A DNA stretch of 64,000 bases from Coptis chinensis (Eukaryota > Streptophyta > Magnoliopsida > Ranunculales > Ranunculaceae): assembly GCA_015680905.1 (NCBI GenBank), contig CM027385.1:82357501-82421500 (forward strand), given 5' to 3'. Under the pieces are notes generated by a model that saw only the letters and a program-made list of their open reading frames with translations, ran no database searches and was not told where the DNA came from. The translations under genes were made by a program, and so were the position numbers. This document shows, in pieces, positions 46,273 through 56,863 of the stretch; positions within the stretch are counted from its first letter, which is position 1; each line of letters opens with the position of its first letter.

Positions 46273-46511
46273 TAGGGCAGGGATCGGGTCAGATATGGCT
46301 ATATCCAAATCCAAACCCGAATAAAACCGAAATTTAATATCCGAACCCGACCGACCCGATTGGATAACACTAAAAATTCAAAAAAAACCCAAAATTTTTA
46401 TCCGGACCCGACCTGAATAAATAAACGGATACGAAAATGCACTCGAACCCGATGTATTCGGTAATTGGGTCGGGTCAAATTCGGATCTACCCGACCCGAT
46501 TCCCTGCCCTA
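46273..46511. mobile_element. hAT-type MITE M2, 239 bp
   Basis: TIRs TAGGGCAGGGATCGGGTC and its near inverse ending CCCTGCCCTA. Same family as M1 but only about 75 bp away and independent: duplicated segment A at 56935-56950 reads straight through GTACAGCTTCACC with no insertion. Flanks GTGTACA and GTGTATA look like a slightly diverged target duplication. Confidence 0.82.
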
Positions 46512-46737
46512 ATGAACACGGTGTATAGCTTCACCAACCAAAACTGAAATGGGCACCTGGGCAAGCTTGACTATAATCGAAATAGATACATAACTAGGGC
46601 AGTCCATGCTAAAGCCCACATCAATCACAAACACACATCTAGAATTCTAGATTAAAATGTACTCACGAACTCATGGACATGTATTTGGTCTTGTACTCCA
46701 GCCCAGCCCAACCCAAAATAAAATTATTGTTCCAATC

Positions 46738-49700
46738 TTTTTTTTTTTTTTTTTTGCTAAACCCATACTTACCTTTCTTAGAACTTAAAAGGAACAATGC
46801 TGAGATTCTGCATACACTTTGGAAGAGGACTCATCCCTTGCTTGTGGTTAGCCCATCTGGCAGGTCGTGGGCCTCCCCATTAAAGATCTTACAAATCCAT
46901 CTAAACTTACAAAATGATAATTCCATAAAAGTAGTCTTACAGATTGAATTCCTAACTTGCTGGAGGTTCCAATGACATTCAACATTGATGTCAGAAAGAG
47001 CTTTTATTACTTCCTGACAATCTCCTTCGAAAGTATAAGTTGCTCCTCCCAATTTTAGTGCTAGTTGTACCGCCACCTTTGCAGCGAGTATCTCTGCTTC
47101 TTCTGGGCTCCTAGCTTTGAAACTCCTCTCTGCTACTCCTAATGTTTTGCCGTCATGATCCCAAGTAATTGCTCCTTGACTTTTCCCTCTCCCTGTCATA
47201 AGAAGCATCGAATTTAACATGGACAGATAATGGATTACTGACAGGAAACATCCCATCAAAATTTGAGTTGTCCGTATGATTATGGACTGAGGATGAGGAA
47301 TAAGCTATATCTCCTGGCTCCTTAAACACATTGTTATATTTAAGAGCGAGGGTATGGCTTCTCCTTATAACCCTTGTCTTGTTCATAGTAGACTCTTCAA
47401 ATTTGATGTCATTCCTATCTTCCCACAAAGCATGCAATGAAGTTAAGGCTAGATTCCCCCTTTCAACTTCTTCTTCTTTCTTACTGCTTGCCCATGTAAT
47501 GAACTCCTTCAACCAAGATCTGATGTCATTACATGGCATCTTGTCCACCCTGATTCCCAAACCAGCAAACCATAGGCTTCTTGCCCAATTACATTCAAAG
47601 AAGAGGTGCATTGGCTCTTCCATTTCTTTTTCACAGTAGGGACAAGAGAAGTCCCCTACCATGTGTTTCCTCTCAATATTATCTCTAGTGGCTAGCCCAA
47701 AATTATAGGTCTTCCATATAAACATTTGAATGTTTGCTGGGAGTTTTAGTCTCCATAGTTTTCTGATGGTGTTGATATCAAAACTCGAGGCATGTTCATT
47801 CCATGATTTTTGGCACAAAAAATTGTAAGCTAATTTTACAGTAATCTCCCCACTTTTGCTGTGCATCCAGATAAGTTTATCTGCCTTTGCATATTTTGGT
47901 CTGATTACCATATTCACAATTTGATTACCAATGTAAGGGGGAAGGTGGTTAAAGATCATATTAGTATTCCATCCCTCCCCATCATTAGTGATAAGAGCCC
48001 AAAACTGTAGTTTTAACCCTGTAACAGTCATACTTTTAGACCAATTATGTGAGTAATAATTAAGAGTTAATACTGATTACATGTTTTTATGCATTTCAGG
48101 CTTCAAAGTCCATTATGCGTAAATGTGCCACTTTTAGCGAGATAAAGAAGCAAAGGTCGGTTGCTAAGGAGTTCTGTGATTAAAGGCCAAGATTCAAGAA
48201 GACAAAGCCTTTCTAAAGCCCGGCCAAAAGCTGAAAATTAAAATCGACGCGGGCAGAAACAACACTCAAAGACAGCAGAACTTCCGAAGGGCGTATCTTT
48301 GGACTCAGACCTCGGAATTGGGCCTACCTTATGTTAAAATGACCGGCTCGGAAAGAGCTTTCCAATGGTTTAAGCCTTGACCCAATCAGAGGAGCAGAAG
48401 TGGACGAAAAGTCTGTTGAAGCCAACTGCAGCTGAAGAGGCATTTTTGGACTGAAAGAATTGGGTTTTGGGCCTGATTCTCTGGCCCAAAACATAGCTCC
48501 AAGCCCATGCACGATTTTTGGATCTGAACATATAAAAACAAAAACTTAGCTCTTTGTTAATGGTAGCTAGTTAGACCTAAAACAATAGATAATTCTAGAT
48601 CTAGTTTTCATTAAATAAAATTAAGTTTAGTTTAAATTCAATTCTTGTTTTAGATTAAACTCTTAGAATCATTGTTCTTCATTAGTATTGATAAATAAAA
48701 TAGCTAGTTTGTTAATTTTGATTTTTGTCATTTCAATTTATAGATCTAATTTTAATTCTTGTTGAGTATCATTTATGAGTTGTTAAATTAGATTGAAGTA
48801 TTGTTAGTTAAATTAGCCAAGTAGAATTTTGGTATGATGTTTAGTTTTAAATCAATGGGAAATGATAGTGGTATGAATCAAGGCTAAACCTCTATTAGAG
48901 GGGTTGAAGAAGCCTTGATGACGCTTGATCTTTGTTAAACTTAGAAATCGTCGTGATAATTATTCCACTCTAGAAACGATTAATTCACCATGAGAATGGG
49001 TTTAATCGCTCACATGCTAGTTATGAATTGGTAGAAATGCCATGTATAATTAGGGATTAGAATTACTATTTTGATATGCTAAGCATTCAATTTGGATCAC
49101 GACGAGTCTTTGTTAGTAGGATTAAGTCGAGTCAAGGTGGATTCAATTCCCTTTAATTCTTTATCTAGATTCAACCCCTTAGCATTCTCTCTTTTCGTTA
49201 TTCGTAACTTGTTAATTTAATTCACCTCGTAGTATATAATTCCCCTCGTAAACCTCTCATTAGACGTAGGACCGATTAGTTAACTATGAAATCATTCCAT
49301 GCTAGAGAACTAGGAGTGGAATGAATTTGTTACTCCACTCTATTTCGATAGAATTGAGAGTAGAAAACTTGATAAATATAGACTCATAAAAAGTTTTAGT
49401 TTACTTACGTTTTGAGTTTCATCGTTCATTTCATAGGTAAACTATCATTTTTATCATTTATCAATTAGTAAACAAATCCTTAACCTCCATGCCTTCCAAA
49501 TATGCACTATAGTAACCCAAGTCTTTTATACATTTTGGTAGTCCATTACAGACCAACCACGGATCATCAGTAACCTTAGTACCCATGCCATTTCCAATAG
49601 ACTTAAGAATCCCATTTTTTTTTATTTGGGAGTAAGTTCTGTGTACCCCCTTCTAGAGCCAAGAAGCATATGGAGGGGGCTCCTCTTTTTGATCAATCCA

Positions 49701-50103
49701 GTTTGTCTCATATATGCTAGAGAACACTCAGGTCCAAATGGATTGAGGTTCCCTTATAGCTTTCCAAACTAGTTTTGAGAGCACAGCCAGATTCATGTCA
49801 TGTGTTTTCCTAGACCCTAAACCACCACAAATTTTTGGGGTACATATGTGATCCCACCCAATGGTGTGAACACTAGAAGAGTCTGTGGTATCATTCCACC
49901 AGAAATCTCTGCATACTTTATCTATCTTGTCACATGTTGAGATGGATAACATGTAAGTAGACATAACATACAAAGGGGTAGCTTGTGCCACAGCTTGTAT
50001 CATCACTGTTCTTCCAACTTGAGAAAGAACTTTTGACCTCTAGTCTTTAATCTTATTGTTAACCTTGTCCACCAAATATTCAAAGTCATCTCTTTTCTTC
50101 CGA
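46738..50103 (-). pseudogene. L1-type LINE ORF2, 5'-truncated, frameshifted
   Basis: Read on the minus strand: the reverse-transcriptase thumb region (RRDDFEYL-like start, VGRTVMIQAVAQATPLYVM, CGGLGSRKTHDMNLAVLSKL); after an inserted LTR, the zinc-binding zf-RVT domain (DKLIWMHSKSGEITVKLAYN, CPYCEKEMEEPMHLFFEC); then RNase H with all three acidic positions (KFDASYD, EEAEILA, FEGDCQEVIKAL) but a frameshift near 47190; then a poly(A) tail (poly-T 46739-46757). The 5' part of ORF2, including the polymerase YxDD motif, and all of ORF1 are absent. Segment A copy 2 shows the site without this insertion near 57148. Confidence 0.85.
48048..49462 (+). mobile_element. Solo LTR, about 1.4 kb, inside the LINE
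   Basis: LINE coding stops at 48047 and resumes at about 49468. The join bears CAATTA on both sides (48042-48047 and 49462-49467), so a 5-bp duplication AATTA is likely. The insert opens with TGTGAG and contains a promoter-like CATATAAAAAC near 48529, as LTRs do. It has no gag-pol coding, primer site or second LTR. Orientation is inferred from the TATA box. LTR-LTR recombination left this single copy. Confidence 0.7.
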
Positions 50104-50104
50104 G

Positions 50105-50312
50105 AAAGAAACGGTGTGGCCACACCGGTCAAGGGGCAAAAAAACAGCCAAGTCATTTTTTATCCAAGTTCAAATCCAAACGATATGGCCACACCGTTTG
50201 GACTTAGTCCCAAACGGCATGGCCACACCATTTGGACTAGGTCCCAAACGGTGTGGCCATTTCGTTTGGGACTAAGTCCAAACGGTGTGGCCATGCCGTT
50301 TGGGACTAATTT
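50105..50312. repeat. AAACGG/GTGTGGCC foldback repeat, copy 1
   Basis: The module CAAACGGTGTGGCCA and its inverse occur about seven times. Segments 50185-50216 and 50263-50294 are perfect 32-nt inverted repeats and would fold into a long hairpin. The segment matches the interior of the foldback element at 60216-61031, including the CACCGGTCAAG phrase. It lies at the broken 5' edge of the LINE. Confidence 0.85.
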
Positions 50313-51186
50313 TGTCGAGAGGCACAAGTATCGCGGGATAGAGTGAAGAAAAATAATAAGATTACGAAGGTTACAAAGTCGTGGCTTGAACTTTAAAGAG
50401 TTTGATCTGAAGTGATTTAGATAGTGTCAATATCTCTCACAAAAAGTGCCAAATACCATACGGACATACCTCGTCAAAGAGGATCCCGTAAGCATTCAAA
50501 TCATGATAAATTCTTCGATTTTCAAGATTGCAATGGTCAAGTGCTTGTGCAATGATAAATTCTCAATTATTAGTTCAAATTTTCTTGACATTCAAGTGGC
50601 TGCCACCAAGCAAGGAAAATGAAGCATAAAGAATTTGAGTAAACTTGTGGCTTAATCTTCTTGATCGATGCCATTTTTTCCATCCAAGTATAAACACCAC
50701 TCTGCGGTGGGTATCCCAACGCAACCAACTTCAAAGAAAAGCGAATTGAGATTCAAAGAAAGCAATAGACAAAAGAACTAGAATACAAAGTGCATATTTT
50801 TTTAAAAAAAAGCAAACAAATTTTGGACGTTAAGTTTCGAAAGAATTGTACTTTGAGCAAGTCCTTCCAAGATTGAACTTCCACAATAAATTCACATACA
50901 CATGTCAAATTCTTTGATAGAGTTCAAATTCTCGACACATACTAAATTCACATACACATGCCAAATTCTCGTGAGAGTTCAAATACACATACAAAATCCT
51001 TCCAAGATTTATACATACTAAATTCAAACTACTAACCAAATACACCAATTTCCCGAAGATACAGTTCCAAAACCCCGAGTCTAACTGATGGTTACCTCCA
51101 TAGCAACATCATTTAAAGCATAAGCTACATCCAAAGCAACTTAGGATAACTCATCATGGACAACGCCACACGACATCCAAAGCAAC
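50313..51186. other. Spacer downstream of the GRF gene
   Basis: No gene seen. Around 50885-50990 a 50-60 bp unit (AAATTCACATACACATG, CAAATTCT, GAGTTCAAAT) occurs twice. Its GAGTTCAAA phrase also occurs in the large array at 51702-52535. Confidence 0.5.
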
Positions 51187-51552
51187 TTAAGCCAATAACA
51201 CCTTAACCAGCCACTTGATAATACACAAAACCGCTAAGAGAAGACAGACCAACAACAACTTAAATATTAACATTCCGATTGAGTGAATTTTTGAATCAGT
51301 CGTTATCCTCCTTGTGCAAATAGAAGCTCGACTCTCAGTTGGGGAAAATGTGGGAGCTCGACTCTCATTTATATTCAACGACGACGAGCTTCCACAATTA
51401 TTTTCTTCATCCACCCACTTAAAATACCTACATTTCTTATCCTTAGGCAAACGTTTGTCATTTTTTTCGCAAACACAGAAAGATCGTCCAGGATTCATTT
51501 GGGTATTCGAGACTCTATTAAGAACTGAGCTTCCACAATAAGGGCACCTCAT
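51187..51552 (-). CDS. GRF zinc finger plus C-terminal membrane helix protein
   Basis: An intact 121-codon frame starting at an ATG. Residues 1-50 form a GRF-type zinc finger: CPYC (Cys3, Cys6), RVSNTQMNPGRSFCVC (GR at 22-23, Cys28) and KCRYFKWVDEE (Cys41). GRF fingers bind single-stranded nucleic acid in proteins such as APE2 and TOP3A, and many plants carry small GRF proteins of unknown job (At4g04775-like). A Ser/Arg-rich linker with a repeated ESRA phrase follows. Residues 92-114 are a strong hydrophobic segment, probably one membrane span. No intron is needed. It sits among repeats, so it may be a transposon-associated or dispersed family member. The palindromic array 51702-52535 lies directly upstream. 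Confidence 0.72.
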   Translation of the reverse strand: MRCPYCGSSVLNRVSNTQMNPGRSFCVCEKNDKRLPKDKKCRYFKWVDEENNCGSSSSLNINESRAPTFSPTESRASICTRRITTDSKIHSIGMLIFKLLLVCLLLAVLCIIKWLVKVLLA

Positions 51553-51701
51553 TTATATATCGAATTTCATCAGATAAGGAAAAAATTAAAAATATCAAAA
51601 TATGCAAATGTAAAATCACATGAATATGTAATAACTATGGAACCCTAAAACAATAACATTAAAAAACAAATGAACAAACAAAAGTTAAATAGAATATGCT
51701 A

Positions 51702-52535
51702 GTTCAAAACTTTAACAGAGTTCACCGAATATGCTAGTTCAACGAACTCTGATAGAATTCAAAACTCTGACAGAATTCACCGAATATGCTAGTTCAAAAC
51801 TCTGACAGAGTTCAAAATTCTGACAGAGTTCACCGAATATGTTACTTCACCGAACTCTGACAGAGTTCAAAACTCTGATAGAGTTCACCGAACTCTGACA
51901 GAGTTCAAAACTCTGAAAGAGTTCACCGAATATGCTAATTCACCGAACTCTGACAGAATTCAAAACTCTGATAGAGTTCACCGAACTCTGACAGAGTTCA
52001 AAACTTTGACAGAGTTCACCGATATGCTAATTCACCGAATTTTGACAGAGTTCACCAAATATGCTAATTCACCGAACTCTGACAGAGTTCAAAACTCTGA
52101 TAGAGTTCACCGAACTCTGACAGAGTTCAAAACTATGATAGAGTTCACCGAACTCTAAAAGAGTTCAAAACTCTAATAGAGTTCACCGAATATGCTAATT
52201 TACCGAACTTTGACAGAGTTCACCGAATATGCTAATTCACCGAACTCTGACAGAGTTCATCGAATATGCTAATTCACCGAACTTTGACAGAGTTCACCGA
52301 ATATGCTAATTCACCGAACTCTGACAGAGTTCAAAACTATGACAAAGTTCACCGAACTCTGACAGAGTTCAAAACTCTGAAAGAGTTCACCGAACTCTGA
52401 CAGAGTTCACCGAATATGCTAATTCACCGAACTTTGACAAAGTTCACCGAATATGCTAATTCACTGAACTCTGACAGAGTTCACCGAATATGCTAGTTCA
52501 AAACTCTGACAGAGTTCACCGAACTCTAACAGAGT
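51702..52535. repeat. Array of short near-palindromes (GAACTCTGACAGAGTTC)
   Basis: About 35 copies of a 17-nt near-palindrome with consensus GAACTCTGACAGAGTTC, joined by two alternating linkers, AAA and CACCGAATATGCTAATTCACC-like spacers. The array covers about 830 bp. The palindrome arms stay matched in most units, with variants CTCTGATAGAG, CTTTGACAGAG and CTCTGAAAGAG. It starts about 150 bp upstream of the GRF gene start codon on its promoter side. Confidence 0.92.
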
Positions 52536-52733
52536 GAAACCTTGTTGTAGCAACATCTTCATTGAAATCCATAAAGAAACAAATAAAAAAACAACAACAT
52601 AGATAACTAACAAAAACAAGTAGTACTTTGAAAGTAACTAAATTTTATTACTTTCTTTAGGTAAACCCATTGAAACTACAATTAGGAATCAGTGGTACCA
52701 TAACCTAAACTAAAAATAAGTATGTAAAGCTTA

Positions 52734-52835
52734 TTAGAACTTCCCACTGCCCATCATGGTCTTAAACTCGTCAAAATTAACACACCCATCCCAATCTCTA
52801 TCAACATTCTTAATCATCTTCTTAAACAATCAAAA
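52734..52835 (-). pseudogene. Calmodulin-like protein, last EF-hand only
   Basis: The minus strand reads a final EF-hand and C-terminus: [20 protein letters not shown], then MMGSGKF and a stop. The loop has Asp at positions 1, 3 and 5, Gly at 6 and Glu at 12, so it looks able to bind calcium. The tail fits plant calmodulin-like proteins. Nothing upstream on that strand continues the other EF-hands, so this is a 5'-truncated gene fragment. Confidence 0.65.
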
Positions 52836-53168
52836 GCCAAATACGGTTTCAAACATCTCTATCCTCATTTCAAACCAATCCAAGCTAATTAAACAACAAA
52901 TCAAACGAATTAAAAGTGGAAAAATACCTTAATCCAGAAGCCAAATACGGTTTGGAGAAGAAGAAGCCGAGAGAGAGACAGTTCTCCAATTTCGCGATTT
53001 TGAAAATTTTCGTGTTTTTTGGATTTTGAAATAACACGAAATTTTGAAATATCAGAAATTTTGGGTGAAATTTGGAGTGTTAGATCATCAGATCTTGAGG
53101 TGGATCGGACGGCTGAGGAGAAGTGTGAGATTAGAGTGGCAAGATTAGAGTAGCACTCTAGACAAACC

Positions 53169-53169
<1 letters not shown>
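52836..53169. other. Spacer next to the calmodulin-like fragment
   Basis: AGCCAAATACGGTTT occurs twice (about 52837 and 52939), a short duplication possibly linked to the truncation of the calmodulin-like gene. Nothing else recognised. Confidence 0.45.
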
Positions 53170-53209
<40 letters not shown>

Positions 53210-53213
53210 TATA
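53170..53213. repeat. (GT)n(AT)n microsatellite
   Basis: GTGTGTGT followed by an AT dinucleotide tract with one ATACAT interruption; directly precedes segmental duplication B. Confidence 0.9.
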
Positions 53214-53215
53214 TA

Positions 53216-53463
53216 AAAGATAATAAAACTAGCATCACGTAAACCTGCAACACGTGCATCATGCATCCCACTAATCAATTTCATTTATTAATGTTGCATG
53301 TGAAAAGTTTGGAATATGGATGATAGAAATAAGACAGGTGATAGGTCGAGCTCCACTCGAACCATGATGAAAATCCATCAAGTGTTGTTTTTACCAACGA
53401 AGAAAGCAAACTTTTTAGCCTAAACTTTCCAAGAAATCACACGACTTTAGAGGTTGAAAATTT
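53216..53463 (+). repeat. Segmental duplication B, copy 1
   Basis: About 250 bp nearly identical to 59775-60026 (ACTAGCATCACGTAAACCTG, GTGAAAAGTTTGGAATATGG, CAACGAAGAAAGCAAACTTT, ACGACTTTAGAGGTTGAAAA). Both copies are preceded by AT-rich repeats. No coding. Confidence 0.92.
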
Positions 53464-53854
53464 CTTTTGACAATACTGAATTACTGATATCGTAAATAAT
53501 ACTTTTTAGTTAGGGCTAGAATTGTTTCACAGCCTTATGTGGCATGTGAACCACATGAAAAGGGAGCATGAGAGTGTGCAATACTGTTCCTTCCTCGTGC
53601 AGAATGTGTAATGCAAGCAGTGACCATGAGCACTTGCCACAAATGCAAAATGAATGGAGAGGACTCTACAGTATCTTATCTTTTTTTCTCCGTACACACT
53701 CCTAATTAGATATGTTTGTAAACGTAAAGCTCAAATTGCTACTTCCACTTTTTCTTTTTACCTTTATATTTATATATATACAAGGGATTGTGTAGTTTGA
53801 GTTCAAATAAGCTTATCGATCGCCTTACCATACAATTTAGCTAGTTTTTGCAAT

Positions 53855-53998
53855 ATGGTGGTTGAAAATAGTAAGACCATAGCTCGCCGTTTGGTCATGA
53901 GCGAGGACATCATCATATTTTATGCTAAAACTGTTCAAGAAAATGACGATGATGATGACGACGACGATGATGGAGTCGATGTTGCGCCGGCAGCATAG
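53855..53998 (+). CDS. Small acidic 47-aa ORF, unknown
   Basis: ATG to TAG, 47 aa, with an N-terminal amphipathic part (MVVENSKTIARRLVMSEDII) and a run of nine Asp before GVDVAPAA. A TATATATA element about 80 bp upstream and a good start context (CAATATGG) make transcription possible. I recognise no family. It may equally be the first exon of something lost or a chance frame. Confidence 0.35.
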   Translation: MVVENSKTIARRLVMSEDIIIFYAKTVQENDDDDDDDDDGVDVAPAA

Positions 53999-54682
53999 TT
54001 ATTCTATGGTATGGGTAGAAGGGGAGATGTCTGGTTTATTAAGCAGAACTAATCCCATTCTCTAGGGTACAATAATAGGGTTTCATGCGTAGAAACACAA
54101 AGAAGTTTCCTGCAGGCTAGACCGCAGGACTAAAGATATATATGTAGTAGAAAATTATCATTTTATGTTCCCATATGGTTTGAATAAAATATATTGAGGG
54201 TTCCGTAAAATGGAAGTATGTTACTTGTTGCTTGTACATTTTCTTATTAACTTAATTGTCTCAATTAGCAACTATATATAAATCTATAATTATAGGCTTT
54301 TGCTTCTTTAATTTCCATTTAGTTTCAAGGAAATCTGCCATGGGATGAGTGAAACTATGTGCTGCGTTAATTGGGCACTGTGTAGATCTATATTTAAGCT
54401 GTTCTTAGCTTTGTTTTTCTAGAGGTCGATCAAGGTATAGTGGTGTTACACTATGCCACACTTATAAAAAAAAAAATGTTACACTATGCAACATAAATTT
54501 GAGAACTATTGTTGTGAATTTGAGCTAGCTATTAGCTAGTATCTAATCTATATATAGACGCTGTAGAGCTCATTTTGCTTTGGTAAATGTTAGATGATTA
54601 TACACACTGAATGTTAAGATCCTATATAGCAACATTTACTCACGCAATCACGGTTAGCCTTGATTATTATAATTTATAGGAG

Positions 54683-54685
<3 letters not shown>
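53999..54685. other. Spacer
   Basis: AT-rich, no recognisable gene or element ends. TTACACTATGC occurs twice near 54446 and 54480. Confidence 0.45.
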
Positions 54686-54720
<35 letters not shown>

Positions 54721-54906
54721 AAAGGATAATTTTGTATTAAAGGTTAAAAATTGCAGGAAAATAAAATTAACATTACATTTATATGTTCCCATGGATGGTG
54801 TTCCATGCCAGATTTCTTCTATGTAAAGTGTAAACCTGTAGTAGGTTGTATTGGGGTTCTATAGTGCTTGTATGGAGTCTGGTCTATGCGTCCGCCGTCT
54901 CTGGTC
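54686..54906 (-). mobile_element. 5'-truncated LINE scrap with 9-bp target duplication
   Basis: Minus-strand insertion: the poly-T run at 54686-54717 is the A-tail, preceded in sense by ATCCTTTAGC, like the scrap at 27602. Flanked by TAGGAGTGA at 54677-54685 and 54907-54915. No coding left. Confidence 0.85.
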
Positions 54907-54915
54907 TAGGAGTGA

Positions 54916-55562
54916 GCATCTCACAGCGTAGATCTAGTCTATTTATCTAGCTAGCTAGTCCATCTATAACAACTTCAGTTCCTTTTTACTCCGAAGCAGT
55001 TACTATTTCTTCCATAAGCATGCAATACAATATATGTAATTTGACAGTGCTAACACCTTCCCACTAAAAAATTAAATTCCAAATGCCTAGTTAGTACGTA
55101 GTTAGTACATAACATCTCACTTACTTGCAGTCGTTAGGCATGTTGTTGATAAACCTAAACTGTAGGTTGATTGTTACTAGGAGCTTGCGTTAGCTTTTTC
55201 CCTCAAACTTACAGATGGAATCATGGAAGTCATAATGGATGGAGATCGAGTCGAAATTCCTAGACTGATCAACTTATGGCATCTCCAAATCCTCCAATTA
55301 ATGGCCCCAAGCCTAGACACATTAGCTTCTGTTGAAGCAGGCTCAAGTCTAGACTGAAAAAACTATTGGAAGCAAAGTTTTTTAGTAGGGTAAATATGTA
55401 CAACATACAGCAGATAAAGCTAACTTCTGCACGGCCATTGAATTACTGTTCATGCGATACATAAAGGAGAACCTCTTAAAAACTGCAGAAAACTTATATT
55501 GTCGTCTGCTTCAATTCCATGTTGGGCCATGTGCCCATGTGCATTTGATCTCCCAGGAGATG
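54916..55562. other. Spacer
   Basis: No gene or element end recognised between the LINE scrap and segmental duplication A copy 2. Confidence 0.45.
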
Positions 55563-55651
55563 ATTTCACAGGCCGAAAACAGTGAAAATAGCTTTTGCCT
55601 TGGAGATTCTCTTGAAAACAACAACAATCTAGTCTGACAGTAGGAGAAGGA

Positions 55652-56452
55652 CTTGTCTTTTTGTTTGTATGTAGGGTTTCACTAACCCTTTGGAAGATGG
55701 GCACTGGTCTTGCTCTTCAGTTTCATGAGATCTGGGTGTGGGTTATGGGGTTGGCTTTGTTACCCCCTTTCCGAATTTTGCAGATTCTTTCTTGTATGAA
55801 GACCATGAATAAGTCAGATCTAGATTTTTGTTGGTGTTCTGCTGGTGGTGTTTGGTTCAAGCTGGTTTTCTAGGTCTAGCATCTCTCAATCGGCGTCAAT
55901 GTCATGGGTTTAGCCCCTTGAGTCCGAAATTCTGGTTTGGCTTTAATTTTTGTTTGTCAAAAGCCATGGCTCTCTCCCTAAATCAACCCTCTCCGGATTG
56001 CTGGTTTGGGACCAACCCTCTCCGGATTGCTGGTTTGGATACCTTGGTCAGGCCACCGCTCATTTATTAGGCTTATGGTGGGGGCGTTCTTTTTTGGAAT
56101 TGCCAATCTGCAGCCTTTGTCATGGAGTTTTATATTATGTGATTTGAAGACTTTCGAGTCTTTATTCTAGGAGATCCAACACAATGGATGTACGAGCAAG
56201 TTTGAAGCTAGTCCGGGGAAGAAGATGGGGTTTCTAATGTGGTTTTGTTGCTGCTGTTGGGTGCTTGGATTTGGTGGAGTTTATGTTGAGAATACAGGAT
56301 TTTTGGTGCTTTTGTTTGTTCCAGTTGTACTGATTACATCCTTGTTTTTCTTGCTTGCAACTTGTTGTTATGAATGTAATGTTTTTATCTTTGAATGAAT
56401 ACAATTAGGCAATTATCGGTCGTCGAAAAAAAAAAAAAAAAAATATATATAT
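55652..56452 (+). mobile_element. Poly(A)-tailed retro-insertion in segment A copy 2
   Basis: Absent from copy 1, where GGAGAAGGACT runs straight into AGCACTCATCTC. The insert ends GGTCGTCG, 18 A and a TA run, as a LINE or retrotranscript would. An internal 28-29 bp unit (CTCTCCGGATTGCTGGTTTG) is repeated at about 55988 and 56017. Short frames show no known domain, and no clear target duplication was found, so the source could be a LINE 3' end or a processed transcript. Confidence 0.65.
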
Positions 56453-56611
56453 ATAGCACTCATCTCCAGCAGGGACTAGAGAATTTCGTAACTCAAAAAT
56501 ATAATTGAACAGGTGAACAAAATTAAAATAAATATGCACAATAATTATACAAAGCCTTTAGTAATTTAGCTACATAATTCAATACATGCAACCAAAAATA
56601 AAATTCCTTAG

Positions 56612-56863
56612 TAGGGCACGGAATTGAACCGAACCGAATATGTAGGGTTCGGATACATTTCTATATTTCTATATAATGGTATTTAAATTCATATCGGATA
56701 CAAATACGGATAATTCGGATTTGGATATATGTTTTGGGTAATTTTTCACATTTTTAGTGTACCCGATCAAGTTTGAGATTTGGATTCGGTAGAAATATTT
56801 ACAAAAAAATCGGATTCAGTTCGGATTCGGATGTTGGGCATATCCGACCCGTCCCCTGCCCTA
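56612..56863. mobile_element. hAT-type MITE M1, second copy
   Basis: Begins TAGGGCACGGAATT and ends CCCTGCCCTA, orthologous in position to 45957-46198 within duplication A. Its left terminal repeat has one change. Confidence 0.85.

Larger units (their letters stand above)
45698..46737 (+). repeat. Segmental duplication A, copy 1
   Basis: Matches 55563-57148 (for example ACAGGCCGAAAACAGTGAAA, then CAGGGACTAGAGAATTTC, GTAATTTAGCTACATAATTC and ATGTATTTGGTCTTG). This copy alone has the MITE at 46273-46511 and ends where a LINE tail begins at 46738. Confidence 0.9.

Noticed and set aside
51702..52535. CRISPR-like array
   Set aside because: The spacers are repeated linkers, not unique sequences, and the genome is a plant nucleus.
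52910..53284. 124-codon minus-strand frame
   Set aside because: Includes the microsatellite and the start of duplication B; not conserved in the second copy.
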